Positions 36,787 to 45,810 of a stretch of DNA of 64,000 bases are shown in pieces. The stretch comes from DIGJ01 sp041739345 (GTDB lineage Bacteria > Bacillota > Clostridia > Lachnospirales > Lachnospiraceae): assembly GCA_041739345.1 (NCBI GenBank), contig JBGSNZ010000009.1, positions 186,001 through 250,000 of the forward strand, given 5' to 3'. The stretch's first letter is position 1, and every line of letters begins with the position of its first letter. A model generated the notes under the pieces. The model was not told where the DNA came from. It searched no databases and worked only from the letters and a program-made list of their open reading frames with translations. The translations under genes and the position numbers were made by a program.

Positions 36787-36893
36787 GCACTGCTATTCTG
36801 TCTCCGTCTGGTCTAGTAAAACTACCAGTACAAGGTGTCACTAATACACCTGTCAAACTATCATAATTTATTAATTAATGTATTTATATCCAT
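36773..36893 (-). pseudogene. Small phage gene with a one-base frameshift
   Basis: An ATG with GGAG just upstream opens MDINTLIN, then meets TGA TAG. One frame over, the sequence continues as YDSLTGVLVTPCTGSF ... VPKSL and stops. The span is 121 bases (40 codons plus one), as expected for a single-base insertion in the A-rich AATAAATT stretch. The product is not recognised. A programmed +1 shift is possible but less likely. Confidence 0.5.
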
Positions 36894-36901
36894 TTTCTCC
36901 T

Positions 36902-38089
36902 TTATTCATATGCAACCCAATTTACATCCACATACATGCCCACTACCAGAGCACTAAATCCACCATTGATACAACGTATCCCAGCTGAGTTAGATAAAAG
37001 GGATACGTTATTACCATATCCATCATCAGTTCTAACTGCGGTTTCTACGTCATAATTTACTTCATACTTAACAGCACTTCCGGGTACGAATAATGATACC
37101 CTACTAGGTGTAAAACTAAGACCATTAACATATACAGGGAAACCGGTACCGTGCATCAGTGTATCAGAAGAATATCGTTCGGTTGCAAACTGTGGAGTGG
37201 TTTGAGATTTTGTTGTGCCACTTGCATATCTCTTTGCCCCAATATTTACCAATACCTCAGCCAAAGGATATCTTAAAAACTGAATATTTTTAGCATACTT
37301 ATTGATAAGCTCTACTTTTGACATGTATAAAAACTGGGTAGTGCCACCAGAATAAGCCCCGACTATAAGATTATTGGCTTGGAGTTGGTCATTATAGTCA
37401 CCTTGTATAGTCTCTATATTCCCATTTACTTCAACACCCTTTGAATAACCTTTTTGACCCGCCAACATTTTACTTGCTTCAAGGTTTCCATCACTCGTAA
37501 AAGCTCCAGCTACACCGAAGATATTCGCACCAGCTTTAATGTTTGCTGAAACTAAATCCGAATCTCCAACTACATACCCACTACCATTATGATACCCTGC
37601 TTGTATTGTCTGATTTGAAGTTCCTGGTGTAATAGCAACTGCACCTTTGTTTGACATTCCTCCTTGAATACCCGTATCTGAATCGTTGCTGAAAGTAGTC
37701 CCCGCTAGTACATTTGCAGCAACAGCTGTTCCCTCTGCACTAGCCTTGATAAAAAAACACGTTTTTGCAGTGTCGTACCACACGGTAACAGCTTTCCCTG
37801 CGATTAAAGTTGGAGCTGTCGTTCCGCCAGGTTTGTAAAGTGGCTTTGAATTGATGCTTGTAGCCGCTCCACCATTGTTTGTAAGTACTATAAAAGACTT
37901 ACAAAATCCATTCGACAATTCTACATTTGATAGCGTGATTGCTGTACCTGTCCCACCTGCAGTCTCAAATTTAACTGCTCTATGTAATTTTGTATCCACA
38001 GTATCCCAATTAGAATTAGGAACTGTAATATCTGGTGGACTATCTGTAAGCTCCATTTTTTTGAATCCAAAGTTTGTGGTTGTTAACAT
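36902..38089 (-). CDS. Tail-fibre protein
   Basis: The 395-residue protein begins with MLTTTNFGFKKMELTDSPPDI, a usual start of Clostridia phage fibre proteins. Residues about 120-210 carry the stem repeat found in many fibres (VLAGTTFSND...TGIQGGM, AGYHNGSGYVVGDSDL, NIKAGANIFGV). The C-terminal 150 residues should be the variable receptor-binding part. In a contractile particle it would determine the target bacterium. Confidence 0.82.
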   Translation of the reverse strand: MLTTTNFGFKKMELTDSPPDITVPNSNWDTVDTKLHRAVKFETAGGTGTAITLSNVELSNGFCKSFIVLTNNGGAATSINSKPLYKPGGTTAPTLIAGKAVTVWYDTAKTCFFIKASAEGTAVAANVLAGTTFSNDSDTGIQGGMSNKGAVAITPGTSNQTIQAGYHNGSGYVVGDSDLVSANIKAGANIFGVAGAFTSDGNLEASKMLAGQKGYSKGVEVNGNIETIQGDYNDQLQANNLIVGAYSGGTTQFLYMSKVELINKYAKNIQFLRYPLAEVLVNIGAKRYASGTTKSQTTPQFATERYSSDTLMHGTGFPVYVNGLSFTPSRVSLFVPGSAVKYEVNYDVETAVRTDDGYGNNVSLLSNSAGIRCINGGFSALVVGMYVDVNWVAYE

Positions 38090-38103
38090 ATTTCTCCTCC
38101 TTT

Positions 38104-39021
38104 TTACTTATCTGAAACAGTAATAGATATCATATAACTATTACTAACATTTACAGGGTTTGGACTAATTGTAATTGCACTAATTACTGGTGCTGTTTGA
38201 TCTAATATTACCGTTCTTGTGAGCGTCGTAGTTTTGCCTGCTGCATCTGTAGCAATAACCGTAATAGTATTCGAGCCTGCTGACAAAACGACAGTTTTAC
38301 CAAAGTTACCACTTGCATCAACTGTTACCGTAGTGCCATTTACCATTATTGCAACTGGGCTACTCGTAGCATCGTTCGTTGCACCTACTATCGATACAGT
38401 TTCTACATTTGTATATGTTGTTGCATTTGCAGGTGCTGAAATCGACAAAGTCGGTGGTACGGTATCCACTTTAAAGGATCTTGACACTGCTGTTGCAGCG
38501 TTTCCGTCATTATCCTGAATATTTACTGTAATAGTATGACTTCCATCTGATAATGCAGTCTGCGGAATGTAACTAACAGAATATCCATTAGTAATCGATG
38601 TCACCGTAACTCCAGAACTTGTATTTGTTATTGCTGATCCTCCATCCAAAACAATAGATAAAGAGCTTATCTTAATACCTGATCCATTCGATTCATCTAC
38701 AACTGTAAATGCAATAGTAGGTGTATTGGTAGCAAGATACGCTCCACTTGATGGAGTTGAATATGAAATTGCAGGTGCCGTTATTTCTTTAACGGTTAGT
38801 TTTAAGCTACTTCCTATTGTAGCGTCTGTATCATCCTTTGATGTTACATTCCCAGCTAAATCTGTAGCTTCTACCGTTACCGGATAGTAATGCCCTGTAT
38901 TAACATTGTAGCTCGTCACGCTTGGTGCTGCTATAGTTCCCTCGTACTTTCCGGTTGATGAATTTAGTGTAAGGTTTGTCCATATTCCGTTAATCCTTGC
39001 TCTTACTGTTTTAACTGCCAT
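38104..39021 (-). CDS. Ig-like repeat protein of the tail tip
   Basis: The 305-residue protein consists of three to four bacterial Ig-like modules (VEATDLAGNVTS, VDESNGSGIKISSLSIVLDG, ITVIATDAAGKTTTL) joined by TAPxI/VPPTL linkers. It has no signal peptide and lies between tail-fibre and baseplate genes, so it is a structural virion-type protein, possibly for weak binding to cell-surface glycans. Confidence 0.75.
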   Translation of the reverse strand: MAVKTVRARINGIWTNLTLNSSTGKYEGTIAAPSVTSYNVNTGHYYPVTVEATDLAGNVTSKDDTDATIGSSLKLTVKEITAPAISYSTPSSGAYLATNTPTIAFTVVDESNGSGIKISSLSIVLDGGSAITNTSSGVTVTSITNGYSVSYIPQTALSDGSHTITVNIQDNDGNAATAVSRSFKVDTVPPTLSISAPANATTYTNVETVSIVGATNDATSSPVAIMVNGTTVTVDASGNFGKTVVLSAGSNTITVIATDAAGKTTTLTRTVILDQTAPVISAITISPNPVNVSNSYMISITVSDK

Positions 39022-39033
39022 TTATTCACTTCC

Positions 39034-39291
39034 TTAATCATTTTTTATACCTAGCCAATTCGAGATACTGGATTTAATTGTATTCCACGACACAAAATCT
39101 TGCTTTAATGACATCCATGTTTTTTCTTTTATGTCGACTTCAATCTTAACACTTTGGTTAGTTATTGTAGTCTGTGCTATTGATTGCCATGAGGTATTAT
39201 TACTTCTTACTGCATTCCAATCGGCTAAATTTTCCACACTGTCCCATGTATAATTAGGTACTAATTTTACGCTAGCGATTCTGACTGACAT
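39034..39291 (-). CDS. Small tail protein with tryptophan repeats
   Basis: The 85-residue protein holds two runs of a roughly ten-residue motif starting with W (WDSVENLAD, WNAVRSNNTS, WQSIAQT; then WMSLKQDFVS, WNTIKSSISN, WLGIKND). The same motif ends the tail protein I encoded next to it. Family unknown; it probably links baseplate and fibres. Confidence 0.65.
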   Translation of the reverse strand: MSVRIASVKLVPNYTWDSVENLADWNAVRSNNTSWQSIAQTTITNQSVKIEVDIKEKTWMSLKQDFVSWNTIKSSISNWLGIKND

Positions 39292-39303
39292 GAAGCCATC
39301 CCC

Positions 39304-40095
39304 CTATTCCGGTGCTTTATAATCCCTTACCATTTGCCAATCTGTCATAGATTTAACAGCTGTCCAGTCAGCGAAATTACTTTTTACATCTTCCCACAGT
39401 GCAAAATATTTTACTATCTTCAAATCTAGGTGTCCTGGAACCAATGGTATTAATGCCCTAGAAATATCATCATATCTATAATCTATGGTGTTATCAGGAC
39501 TTAAAACTTGTACTTTGATTAAACCATCTCCTGGAAACGGATTATTGGGTTCATCTGCACCAAAAAAAGTGATTATGCAATCCGAGCCAGTTATTGTATT
39601 TACTATACTTTTAATGACCTCTTCATTTAGTTTTTTCCCTTTTCTTCTCAAAGCTACAAGATAACTTTTTCGTTGGTTTAATGTTCCGCTTCCCTTAATC
39701 CCTATAAAATCTTCTCTTCTTTTTATACCTTTTTCAGATGCCGTCTTTATAAATGCATCTGATTTTACATTTCCAATATTTGCATATAGATCATCAAGAT
39801 TTTCATTTTCCATCTTAAAAAGAGTTTGAAATTCTTCAATCTCAGAAATATTATCAGGCACAAGATCTTCCAGATAAACAACTCTTTCTGTCTCTACAAC
39901 TACCTGTAAATAAGTTTCGTATATACTATTTGAGCTGTCAACAGTAGAGATAATTCCATTCTCACTTATTGTAAATGTAAGTTCGTAATTTCCAGCTACA
40001 CTTGGGGCAGTTTCGTTTCTACTCCAGTTATTATCATCATCACTCGTAAGCTTATATGTTTTGCCATCTATCGTATATGTAATATAATCTATCAT
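39304..40095 (-). CDS. Tail protein I / DUF2313-like baseplate protein
   Basis: The 263-residue protein has a middle part (about 75-215) with the pattern of XkdU/YmfQ-like proteins: VPDNISEIEEFQTLFKMENENL, DAFIKTASEKGIKRREDFIGI, LNQRKSYLVALRRKGKKL. The N-terminus (1-70) is an extra beta domain and the C-terminus carries the Trp repeat motif. It overlaps baseplate J by 4 bases. The expected site is the baseplate periphery. Confidence 0.75.
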   Translation of the reverse strand: MIDYITYTIDGKTYKLTSDDDNNWSRNETAPSVAGNYELTFTISENGIISTVDSSNSIYETYLQVVVETERVVYLEDLVPDNISEIEEFQTLFKMENENLDDLYANIGNVKSDAFIKTASEKGIKRREDFIGIKGSGTLNQRKSYLVALRRKGKKLNEEVIKSIVNTITGSDCIITFFGADEPNNPFPGDGLIKVQVLSPDNTIDYRYDDISRALIPLVPGHLDLKIVKYFALWEDVKSNFADWTAVKSMTDWQMVRDYKAPE

Positions 40096-41129
40096 GTTGT
40101 CACCACCAAACTAATGTTAGTTAATACTGGTATTTCATCATTAACTAACACAATGTCTGATGTTCCGTTATTAATCTTTAAATTACTCAGATCTAATATA
40201 CTGGAACAATCTAAAAGGGCACTGCCGATTCTCATATAACTTACTGTGTTTTTTATAAATGCAACGGTAGTTAAATAGTCTACTATAGTCTCAGTTGCTC
40301 CTTCTGCATCGGTGTATCCATCTGCTAACACAATATTTGCAGTAATAGCTATATTCTTTTGTGTTCCTCCTGTTATTGTTACCTTACTTCCTATCGGAGC
40401 AACTCCATTGCCTTTTCCTTCTGCATTAGGATCCATATAATTTTGAAAATCTGATACCAACTTACTTTCAGCCGGCAAATAATTTGCATTTGTAATTGCA
40501 ATTTTTACAGTATTTCCTCCATTCCATAACGGAAATACTTTTGCTACACCTATACCGTCATAATCAATAGCCCATTTTTTGTACTGTGCCACGTTGCCGT
40601 CTTGTGAAGGATTTAATAGATGTTCCTTTATTCTCACTCTTAATTCATCATCTGTTTCTTCGTCAGATCCACTCGTTATGATATCTGTTAAGGCTGCTGT
40701 TACTCCAGAATCACCATCTATATTTTCTAAAGTGCCGGAGTAGATGTTTCCTATTTCTCCAGACTGTTCACATATTGAACTATACACATTTGTTGATAGA
40801 TAAGCTGTAATTAAATAGATAGCCTCATTAATACCCCATCTGGTACCAATATCAACTGCACCAGTTGTAGCGATTTTTCTCACTGCATTGCTAGCCTCTT
40901 TTCTAGAATTACCATAGTCTGCAGCCAAGTGGTCTAAATATTCACCAACAGCCGTATCAAGGTAAAATAGATCCATTAGATTATCCAAGTTTATATAGGT
41001 TTCTGCTAATTTATAAATACAAGGTGAAAGTGCAGTCCTAATTAAGCTACCTTCCTGCTTATCTACATCACTTGTAATTAGTGCCAATGCTTCTTGCATT
41101 AAATTTTCATACGTTCTATTTTCAAACAT
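40092..41129 (-). CDS. Baseplate J-like protein
   Basis: The 345-residue protein fits the XkdT/gpJ baseplate wedge family: N-terminal MFENRTYENLMQEALALITSDVDKQEGSLI, central LDHLAADYGNSRKEAS and GTLENIDGDSGVTAALTDIITSGSDEETDDELRVRIKEHLLNPSQDGNVAQYKKWA. It overlaps the DUF2634 gene by 8 bases. Part of the contractile baseplate. Confidence 0.9.
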   Translation of the reverse strand: MFENRTYENLMQEALALITSDVDKQEGSLIRTALSPCIYKLAETYINLDNLMDLFYLDTAVGEYLDHLAADYGNSRKEASNAVRKIATTGAVDIGTRWGINEAIYLITAYLSTNVYSSICEQSGEIGNIYSGTLENIDGDSGVTAALTDIITSGSDEETDDELRVRIKEHLLNPSQDGNVAQYKKWAIDYDGIGVAKVFPLWNGGNTVKIAITNANYLPAESKLVSDFQNYMDPNAEGKGNGVAPIGSKVTITGGTQKNIAITANIVLADGYTDAEGATETIVDYLTTVAFIKNTVSYMRIGSALLDCSSILDLSNLKINNGTSDIVLVNDEIPVLTNISLVVTT

Positions 41130-41517
41130 TTATTTTCACCTCCCCCAATAGCGTATTTGCAGTAAAATTTGCATTCAGTTTATCATTTACTAGTGATATA
41201 GAAAAACCTGTAATGCTTGTGATATTTTCATTAATTAGAAGACAGTCTTCAACCATCCTCCTTGCTTCCACGTTAAGATATTCCTGTGAATATGAGTGAC
41301 CTATTAATTCCTCCACTTCACTTCCATAATCCCAACTAAATATGTTATATCGGTACCTAGCAGTTCTAAGCGCATTGTATATCCATACTTTTATTGCTTC
41401 CACTCCTTCAACAATTTTACCAGTAAGCTGTCCTGTGGTGAAATCAATTTCATACTCTTTGGGAATTTTTAACGATTCCTCGACTTCGACTTCTTCTGTC
41501 TCAAATGGAAAAGCCAT
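41122..41517 (-). CDS. DUF2634 / gp25-like baseplate wedge protein
   Basis: The 131-residue protein matches XkdS: KIPKEYEIDFTTGQLTGKIVEGVEAIKVWIYNALRTARYRYNIFSWDYGSEVEELIG is characteristic. In contractile tails, gp25-like proteins start the sheath at the baseplate. Confidence 0.88.
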   Translation of the reverse strand: MAFPFETEEVEVEESLKIPKEYEIDFTTGQLTGKIVEGVEAIKVWIYNALRTARYRYNIFSWDYGSEVEELIGHSYSQEYLNVEARRMVEDCLLINENITSITGFSISLVNDKLNANFTANTLLGEVKINV

Positions 41518-41808
41518 TTACACCACCCTTTCCAATATTGCATACTTTTTGTTATTTAATTTCATTAAAATTACCATATCATCCTGCTTTAATGGTTCTG
41601 CATACTCTACCGTTACCGCGCCATCGGATTGTATAATCTTTTTTACATATCCTGTTTTTAAATGTTCTGCAATTAGAAAATCTTCACTCTCAAGGAGTAG
41701 ATCTCCAACGCGACATGACGAAGCACTTTCCATTGTGGTCAAGTAAGTATTGGGTGTTGAAGTGTTTAAATTTGATATTATTTTCAATAATTTTTCGTAT
41801 CCATCCAT
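41518..41808 (-). CDS. DUF2577-like tail protein (XkdR-type)
   Basis: The 96-residue protein ends one base before the DUF2634 start. It has the small beta-barrel look of DUF2577/XkdR proteins (GDLLLESEDFLIAEHL, LKQDDMVILMKLNNKKYAILERV). Position between hub and gp25-like genes supports the call. Confidence 0.78.
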   Translation of the reverse strand: MDGYEKLLKIISNLNTSTPNTYLTTMESASSCRVGDLLLESEDFLIAEHLKTGYVKKIIQSDGAVTVEYAEPLKQDDMVILMKLNNKKYAILERVV

Positions 41809-41814
41809 ACTTCA

Positions 41815-42777
41815 TTACTCCTTTGTATCCATAATGTTTTTAAATGCTAATTCAAGGCTCATTGTGTGAATCCCGTTTTGCCACGTGTGTGCATCTGAGT
41901 CAATCCAAAATATTCCGGTTAATCCAGTAAGTTTATCTTCTATTTTTATACCGTATCCACTTATGCAATCAGTATTTCCAATGGCTTCTATACTGGCAGT
42001 TTTATCTAACCCTTTCAGTATACTCTTAGCTGCAGCAGTGGCCTTCACGCCATCTTCTATTGCGTAAATTCCCTGGAATAATCCATACGAACTAATCCAA
42101 TTGTCATTTTTAACTACATCGATTAGTTTTCCTTTGCTGCTATAAATTTTAACTTTGTTTATCATAGAATCTAACGATTCACTATAATTGGAGCTCGTAA
42201 CATTTATATAGTCGCTCAATATAAAATTTTCAATCACAGATCCTTTTTCAATGATATATAATTTCTTTCCGCTCATAATAGGCATATATTTCTTTCCCTT
42301 TGTGTTATAAGCCTTTGTATATGCTTGCATGATGATGTCATATCCACTTGTACTATCTGCTAATAAACTCTTGATATTGACGTTTGTTTTTTCTATGGAG
42401 CCAATTTTTATTTTTAATTCATTACATATTATTTCAGTTATTTTTTCTGGTGTAATATTTTTAAAGTTCTTACTTATATTGCTTCTTAATAAATGATTTA
42501 ATTCATCATAACCACTATACGTAACGGTACCTGCTTCACTATTTCTTTCTCTGTAATAAACCATTATGTCGATTAAAAGCTCGCTATTATCACTATATAA
42601 TTTAATCCTGTCTCCAAGATTAATATTTATGTCAGCTATATTATCATCAAAAGGAGAATATAGCATTGTAATTTCCAATGTTCTTGCCGCTTGACTTATG
42701 GAACCGCTCCAATTTACCGTTGATACATATTTTGTAATGTCTTTTTCACATTCTTGACCAATCCATTTTACTTTCAT
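41815..42777 (-). CDS. Baseplate hub protein (XkdQ / late control D-like)
   Basis: The 320-residue protein begins VKWIGQECEKDITKYVSTVNWSGS and contains DRIKLYSDNSELL, ITEIICNELKIKIGSI and MPIMSGKKLYII, as in XkdQ-type hub proteins related to gpD. It would cap the tail tube at the baseplate. It overlaps the LysM gene by 4 bases. Confidence 0.85.
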   Translation of the reverse strand: MKVKWIGQECEKDITKYVSTVNWSGSISQAARTLEITMLYSPFDDNIADININLGDRIKLYSDNSELLIDIMVYYRERNSEAGTVTYSGYDELNHLLRSNISKNFKNITPEKITEIICNELKIKIGSIEKTNVNIKSLLADSTSGYDIIMQAYTKAYNTKGKKYMPIMSGKKLYIIEKGSVIENFILSDYINVTSSNYSESLDSMINKVKIYSSKGKLIDVVKNDNWISSYGLFQGIYAIEDGVKATAAAKSILKGLDKTASIEAIGNTDCISGYGIKIEDKLTGLTGIFWIDSDAHTWQNGIHTMSLELAFKNIMDTKE

Positions 42778-43400
42778 ACCTTAATCACCAACTTTTGGCC
42801 AACTTTTAACGTATACGGCTTTGATAAACCATTTTGTTTTGCAATTACATGATAGTTTTGTCCACTTCCTGTAAGTTTTTTTGCTATATCATAAAGAGTA
42901 TCATTTTTCTTTACGGTATAGGTTGTAGTTTTAACCGGTTTACTTACCCGTCCTATAAAAGGTAGTAGAATAACTGATGCTTTTAGTTTTGACGTTATCA
43001 CGCTCTCTGAAAGAGAGGGTTTTTTATATTCTTTTAACTCTATGGTATAGTAAACATCTCCTGTTGCATCCTGTTCGGAATGGGTAAAAGATTCTATGGT
43101 AGTCTGCATACTGATATCTGTTCCCGTGATAATAAGTTGAACAGGGTTATCCATCCACGATTCAATCATTTGTACGCATTCATAAGGTTCTGGGAATCCT
43201 TTATATTGTACAAACCCGTATTCTTTTACTGGAAAAAAAGAGGAAAGCGAAATCGTTTTAAGACTTCTCTTTCCAATCAGATTAACTTCTCCATAACTCG
43301 TTACATTTACTATCGTGTTTTGTTGCGATACACCTGTTTCAAAGCCGGATGGGAGTACCGGCAATCTAAGCTCATTTCCTTGCTTTAACCAAATTTCCAT
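42774..43400 (-). CDS. LysM tail protein (XkdP-like)
   Basis: The 208-residue protein has an N-terminal part typical of XkdP (LPVLPSGFETGVSQQNT, KEYGFVQYKGFPEPYECVQMIESW) and a C-terminal LysM domain (about 158-208; TYTVKKNDTLYDIAKKLTGSG). LysM binds peptidoglycan glycans, which suits a tube-tip protein. Confidence 0.9.
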   Translation of the reverse strand: MEIWLKQGNELRLPVLPSGFETGVSQQNTIVNVTSYGEVNLIGKRSLKTISLSSFFPVKEYGFVQYKGFPEPYECVQMIESWMDNPVQLIITGTDISMQTTIESFTHSEQDATGDVYYTIELKEYKKPSLSESVITSKLKASVILLPFIGRVSKPVKTTTYTVKKNDTLYDIAKKLTGSGQNYHVIAKQNGLSKPYTLKVGQKLVIKV

Positions 43401-45622
43401 TATGCTGGTACCACCTTTCCAGTATTATTAAATACTTTTTCTAGCTTATTAGCCAATTTATTAACTATAACATCAATATCTTTTTCACTTCTTACTTCGA
43501 TTTTGTCAGCTAGTTTCTCAATTTTCACAGTAATGCTACCACTTTTTCCTTCTTTTCTCGCCATCTGAACAGATTTATCATGTGGGTATACCCTAGATCC
43601 ACTAGGCAAATCAACAATTTCTCCACCTATCCAAGGTTCATTTATTTGAGCAAGACCGCCCTTCCAGTTGTTAGTACCTTTTGCAAGCATAGGAATGGTT
43701 GGAACGTTAATTGAAAAAGTTTTTCCTCCTATTTTAGGTACCCAATCCGGTATGGTAAGACTTAATTTATTTATTCCGTTAATAGCATTATTTATTAGTC
43801 CTATCACGATATTCATAGGAGTTTTCACAATTGCAGTAAAACTTTGAAAAATACCATAAAATATCTTTTTTACACCTAGCCATGCTTTAGACCAGTTTCC
43901 TGTGAATACACCGGATATGAATGTTGTTATTCCATCAAATACAGTAAGAAGCCCTGAAATACACCCTATGACCGCTTTTACCCTTGCTGATACTATACTA
44001 GAAAATAATTTGAATGCAATTTTTATTCTAGTGACAAACACTCCTTTTAGAAAGTTGATTGTCGGTGTAAAAAACTGAATGATACTTCTAATAACTGGCT
44101 TTAAATTTGCGACAGCCCGTGATATAACATTTTTAGCTTTTTTAAATAAATTTCCGAACATATTTACATCACCACCACATTTTACAAATACTCCTTTAAT
44201 AAAATTTCCAAGTTTTCCGAAAAACATTTTTACTTTAGACCAGTTCTTAATTATTAAAAACGCAGCTATTGCAATTGCAGCGATCACGGCTACTGCTATA
44301 AATGCAGGGCTTGATACTGCCATGAATGCAGCTTTCCCTAATCTTCCAAATTTTGAAAAAGCTCCTCCTATTTTTCCTACATCCTTTAATTTGTCAAAAG
44401 CTTTTGCACCCTTACCAATTGCACCACCAACATTTTTAAAAGTAGTAATTGTACCACCAACTCCAGTTGTTAATTTTCCAAAAATCGTTATGCCAGGGCC
44501 AATTGCCGCAGCAATTCCTGCAAACTTTAAGATTGTGCCCTTTTGACTATCACTCAGTCCACTAAACTTAGCAATCATGGAATTTACCCAAGATATAATT
44601 TTTAATCCTACCGGTAATAATTTAGTGCCAAGTGTTGCTCCTAACTGTTTTAAACTTTCAGAAAATATTCTTTGTTGATTCGTTGCTTTGTCTGAATTTT
44701 TAGCAAAATCACCTTGTACATTTTTTGTCTTAGACATTAAATAATTATATCTTAATTGAACTTGCTCTTGTTGCGTCATATTATCAATAGATTTTTTTAT
44801 ACCTTGTGATCTTGCATATTCCGCTAATTTAGTTTTTGACATTTCGATGCCTAATTGACTCAATGAATCCGTATCACCTGTAAAAACTCCAGCTAATGCA
44901 TTGTTTGCAACGTCAACACCAACATTTTTAAACGAAGCCAAATTTCCTGCTAAGCTAACCATATTTAGGGACATATCTTGAACTTTGTCTGTAAATCCAA
45001 GTGAAGTTGCCATATCCCCGAAAGAAGATGCCATATCAAGTGCTGTTCCTTGTGAAATACCAAAACTAGACAAGGTTGTTTTAGACCATTTTTTTATATT
45101 TGTTGAATTTTTACCAAATGTATTATCCACTTTATCCATTGAACCACTCAAATCACTTGCCAGTTTAAAACTCTCAATTCCAACTTTTAAAATTGGTACG
45201 GTAATGCTTTTTGTTAAGCCGCTTCCAACATCACTTATCTTTTTTCCCATTTTTTGAAAATCTTGAGCAGCACCTTTAGCTTTACCGCTACTTGTCGATG
45301 TTGCTTTTGACGAATTTTTAATATTTTTTGAATTTTTGTCAAATGCACTATCTACTTTTTTCATTGATTTATTTAAATCACTAGCCAGTTTAACACTTTC
45401 ATCTCTTGCCTTTTGCATTGGCTCCGTAAGCCCTTTTGTTATACTGTTTCCAACTTTCTTCAGACTACTACCAACATTCGTTATGTTTTTTCCTGTTTTT
45501 TGAATTTCCTTGCCCATCTGCTGTGCTTGTTTTGCACTTCTCTCCATTGATTTGACTGCATTATTCATTGGACTTGTAAATTTGTCTACGAATCGTAAAG
45601 TAGCAACTATCACGTTTGACAT
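43400..45622 (-). CDS. Tail tape measure protein
   Basis: The start is the ATG at 45622 (MSNVIVATLRFVDKF), with AGGTGA upstream; it overlaps the stop of the second chaperone frame. The 740-residue protein has long helical parts, a hydrophobic central stretch (about residue 440) and a C-terminal region with PTIPMLAKGTNNWKGGLAQINEPWIGGEIVDLPSG, usual near the end of tape measures. The N-terminal 190 residues contain an internal duplication (KLASDLNKSMKKVDSAFDKN / KLASDLSGSMDKVDNTFGKN). The length would set the tail length. Confidence 0.9.
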   Translation of the reverse strand: MSNVIVATLRFVDKFTSPMNNAVKSMERSAKQAQQMGKEIQKTGKNITNVGSSLKKVGNSITKGLTEPMQKARDESVKLASDLNKSMKKVDSAFDKNSKNIKNSSKATSTSSGKAKGAAQDFQKMGKKISDVGSGLTKSITVPILKVGIESFKLASDLSGSMDKVDNTFGKNSTNIKKWSKTTLSSFGISQGTALDMASSFGDMATSLGFTDKVQDMSLNMVSLAGNLASFKNVGVDVANNALAGVFTGDTDSLSQLGIEMSKTKLAEYARSQGIKKSIDNMTQQEQVQLRYNYLMSKTKNVQGDFAKNSDKATNQQRIFSESLKQLGATLGTKLLPVGLKIISWVNSMIAKFSGLSDSQKGTILKFAGIAAAIGPGITIFGKLTTGVGGTITTFKNVGGAIGKGAKAFDKLKDVGKIGGAFSKFGRLGKAAFMAVSSPAFIAVAVIAAIAIAAFLIIKNWSKVKMFFGKLGNFIKGVFVKCGGDVNMFGNLFKKAKNVISRAVANLKPVIRSIIQFFTPTINFLKGVFVTRIKIAFKLFSSIVSARVKAVIGCISGLLTVFDGITTFISGVFTGNWSKAWLGVKKIFYGIFQSFTAIVKTPMNIVIGLINNAINGINKLSLTIPDWVPKIGGKTFSINVPTIPMLAKGTNNWKGGLAQINEPWIGGEIVDLPSGSRVYPHDKSVQMARKEGKSGSITVKIEKLADKIEVRSEKDIDVIVNKLANKLEKVFNNTGKVVPA

Positions 45623-45810
45623 TAACAATCACCTCGCATTGCTTTGAATTCTTCTTCTCTATCTTCTAAATGCTTGTACATAAACGCTCTCATTATTTTT
45701 TTCTCGTTTATTCCTAGTTTTCTGAATTGACTTGGCATGATATGATGAAATCGAAAAAGGAAGTACATTAGCTGTACTTCCCCATTTGTATCAATTTCAT
45801 CAAAAATTAG
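45622..45810 (-). CDS. Tail assembly chaperone, downstream frame made by -1 frameshift
   Basis: Sixty-two codons (LIFDEIDTNG ... HHIMPSQFRKLGINEKKIMRAFMYKHLEDREEEF) follow, in the -1 frame, a slippery A AAA AAC at the end of the first chaperone gene. MPSQFxKLG...RAFMxxxLEDREEE is typical of the second chaperone frame of XkdN-type tails. An internal ATG at 45768 gives a shorter frame but lacks a good ribosome binding site. The fused product is the known GT-type chaperone of tailed phages. Confidence 0.85.
   Translation of the reverse strand, partial: LIFDEIDTNGEVQLMYFLFRFHHIMPSQFRKLGINEKKIMRAFMYKHLEDREEEFKAMRGDC

Noticed and set aside
44079..44546. 155-codon plus-strand frame opposite the tape measure gene
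   Set aside because: Antisense shadow; Pro/Phe-rich composition mirrors the Gly/Lys-rich coding strand.
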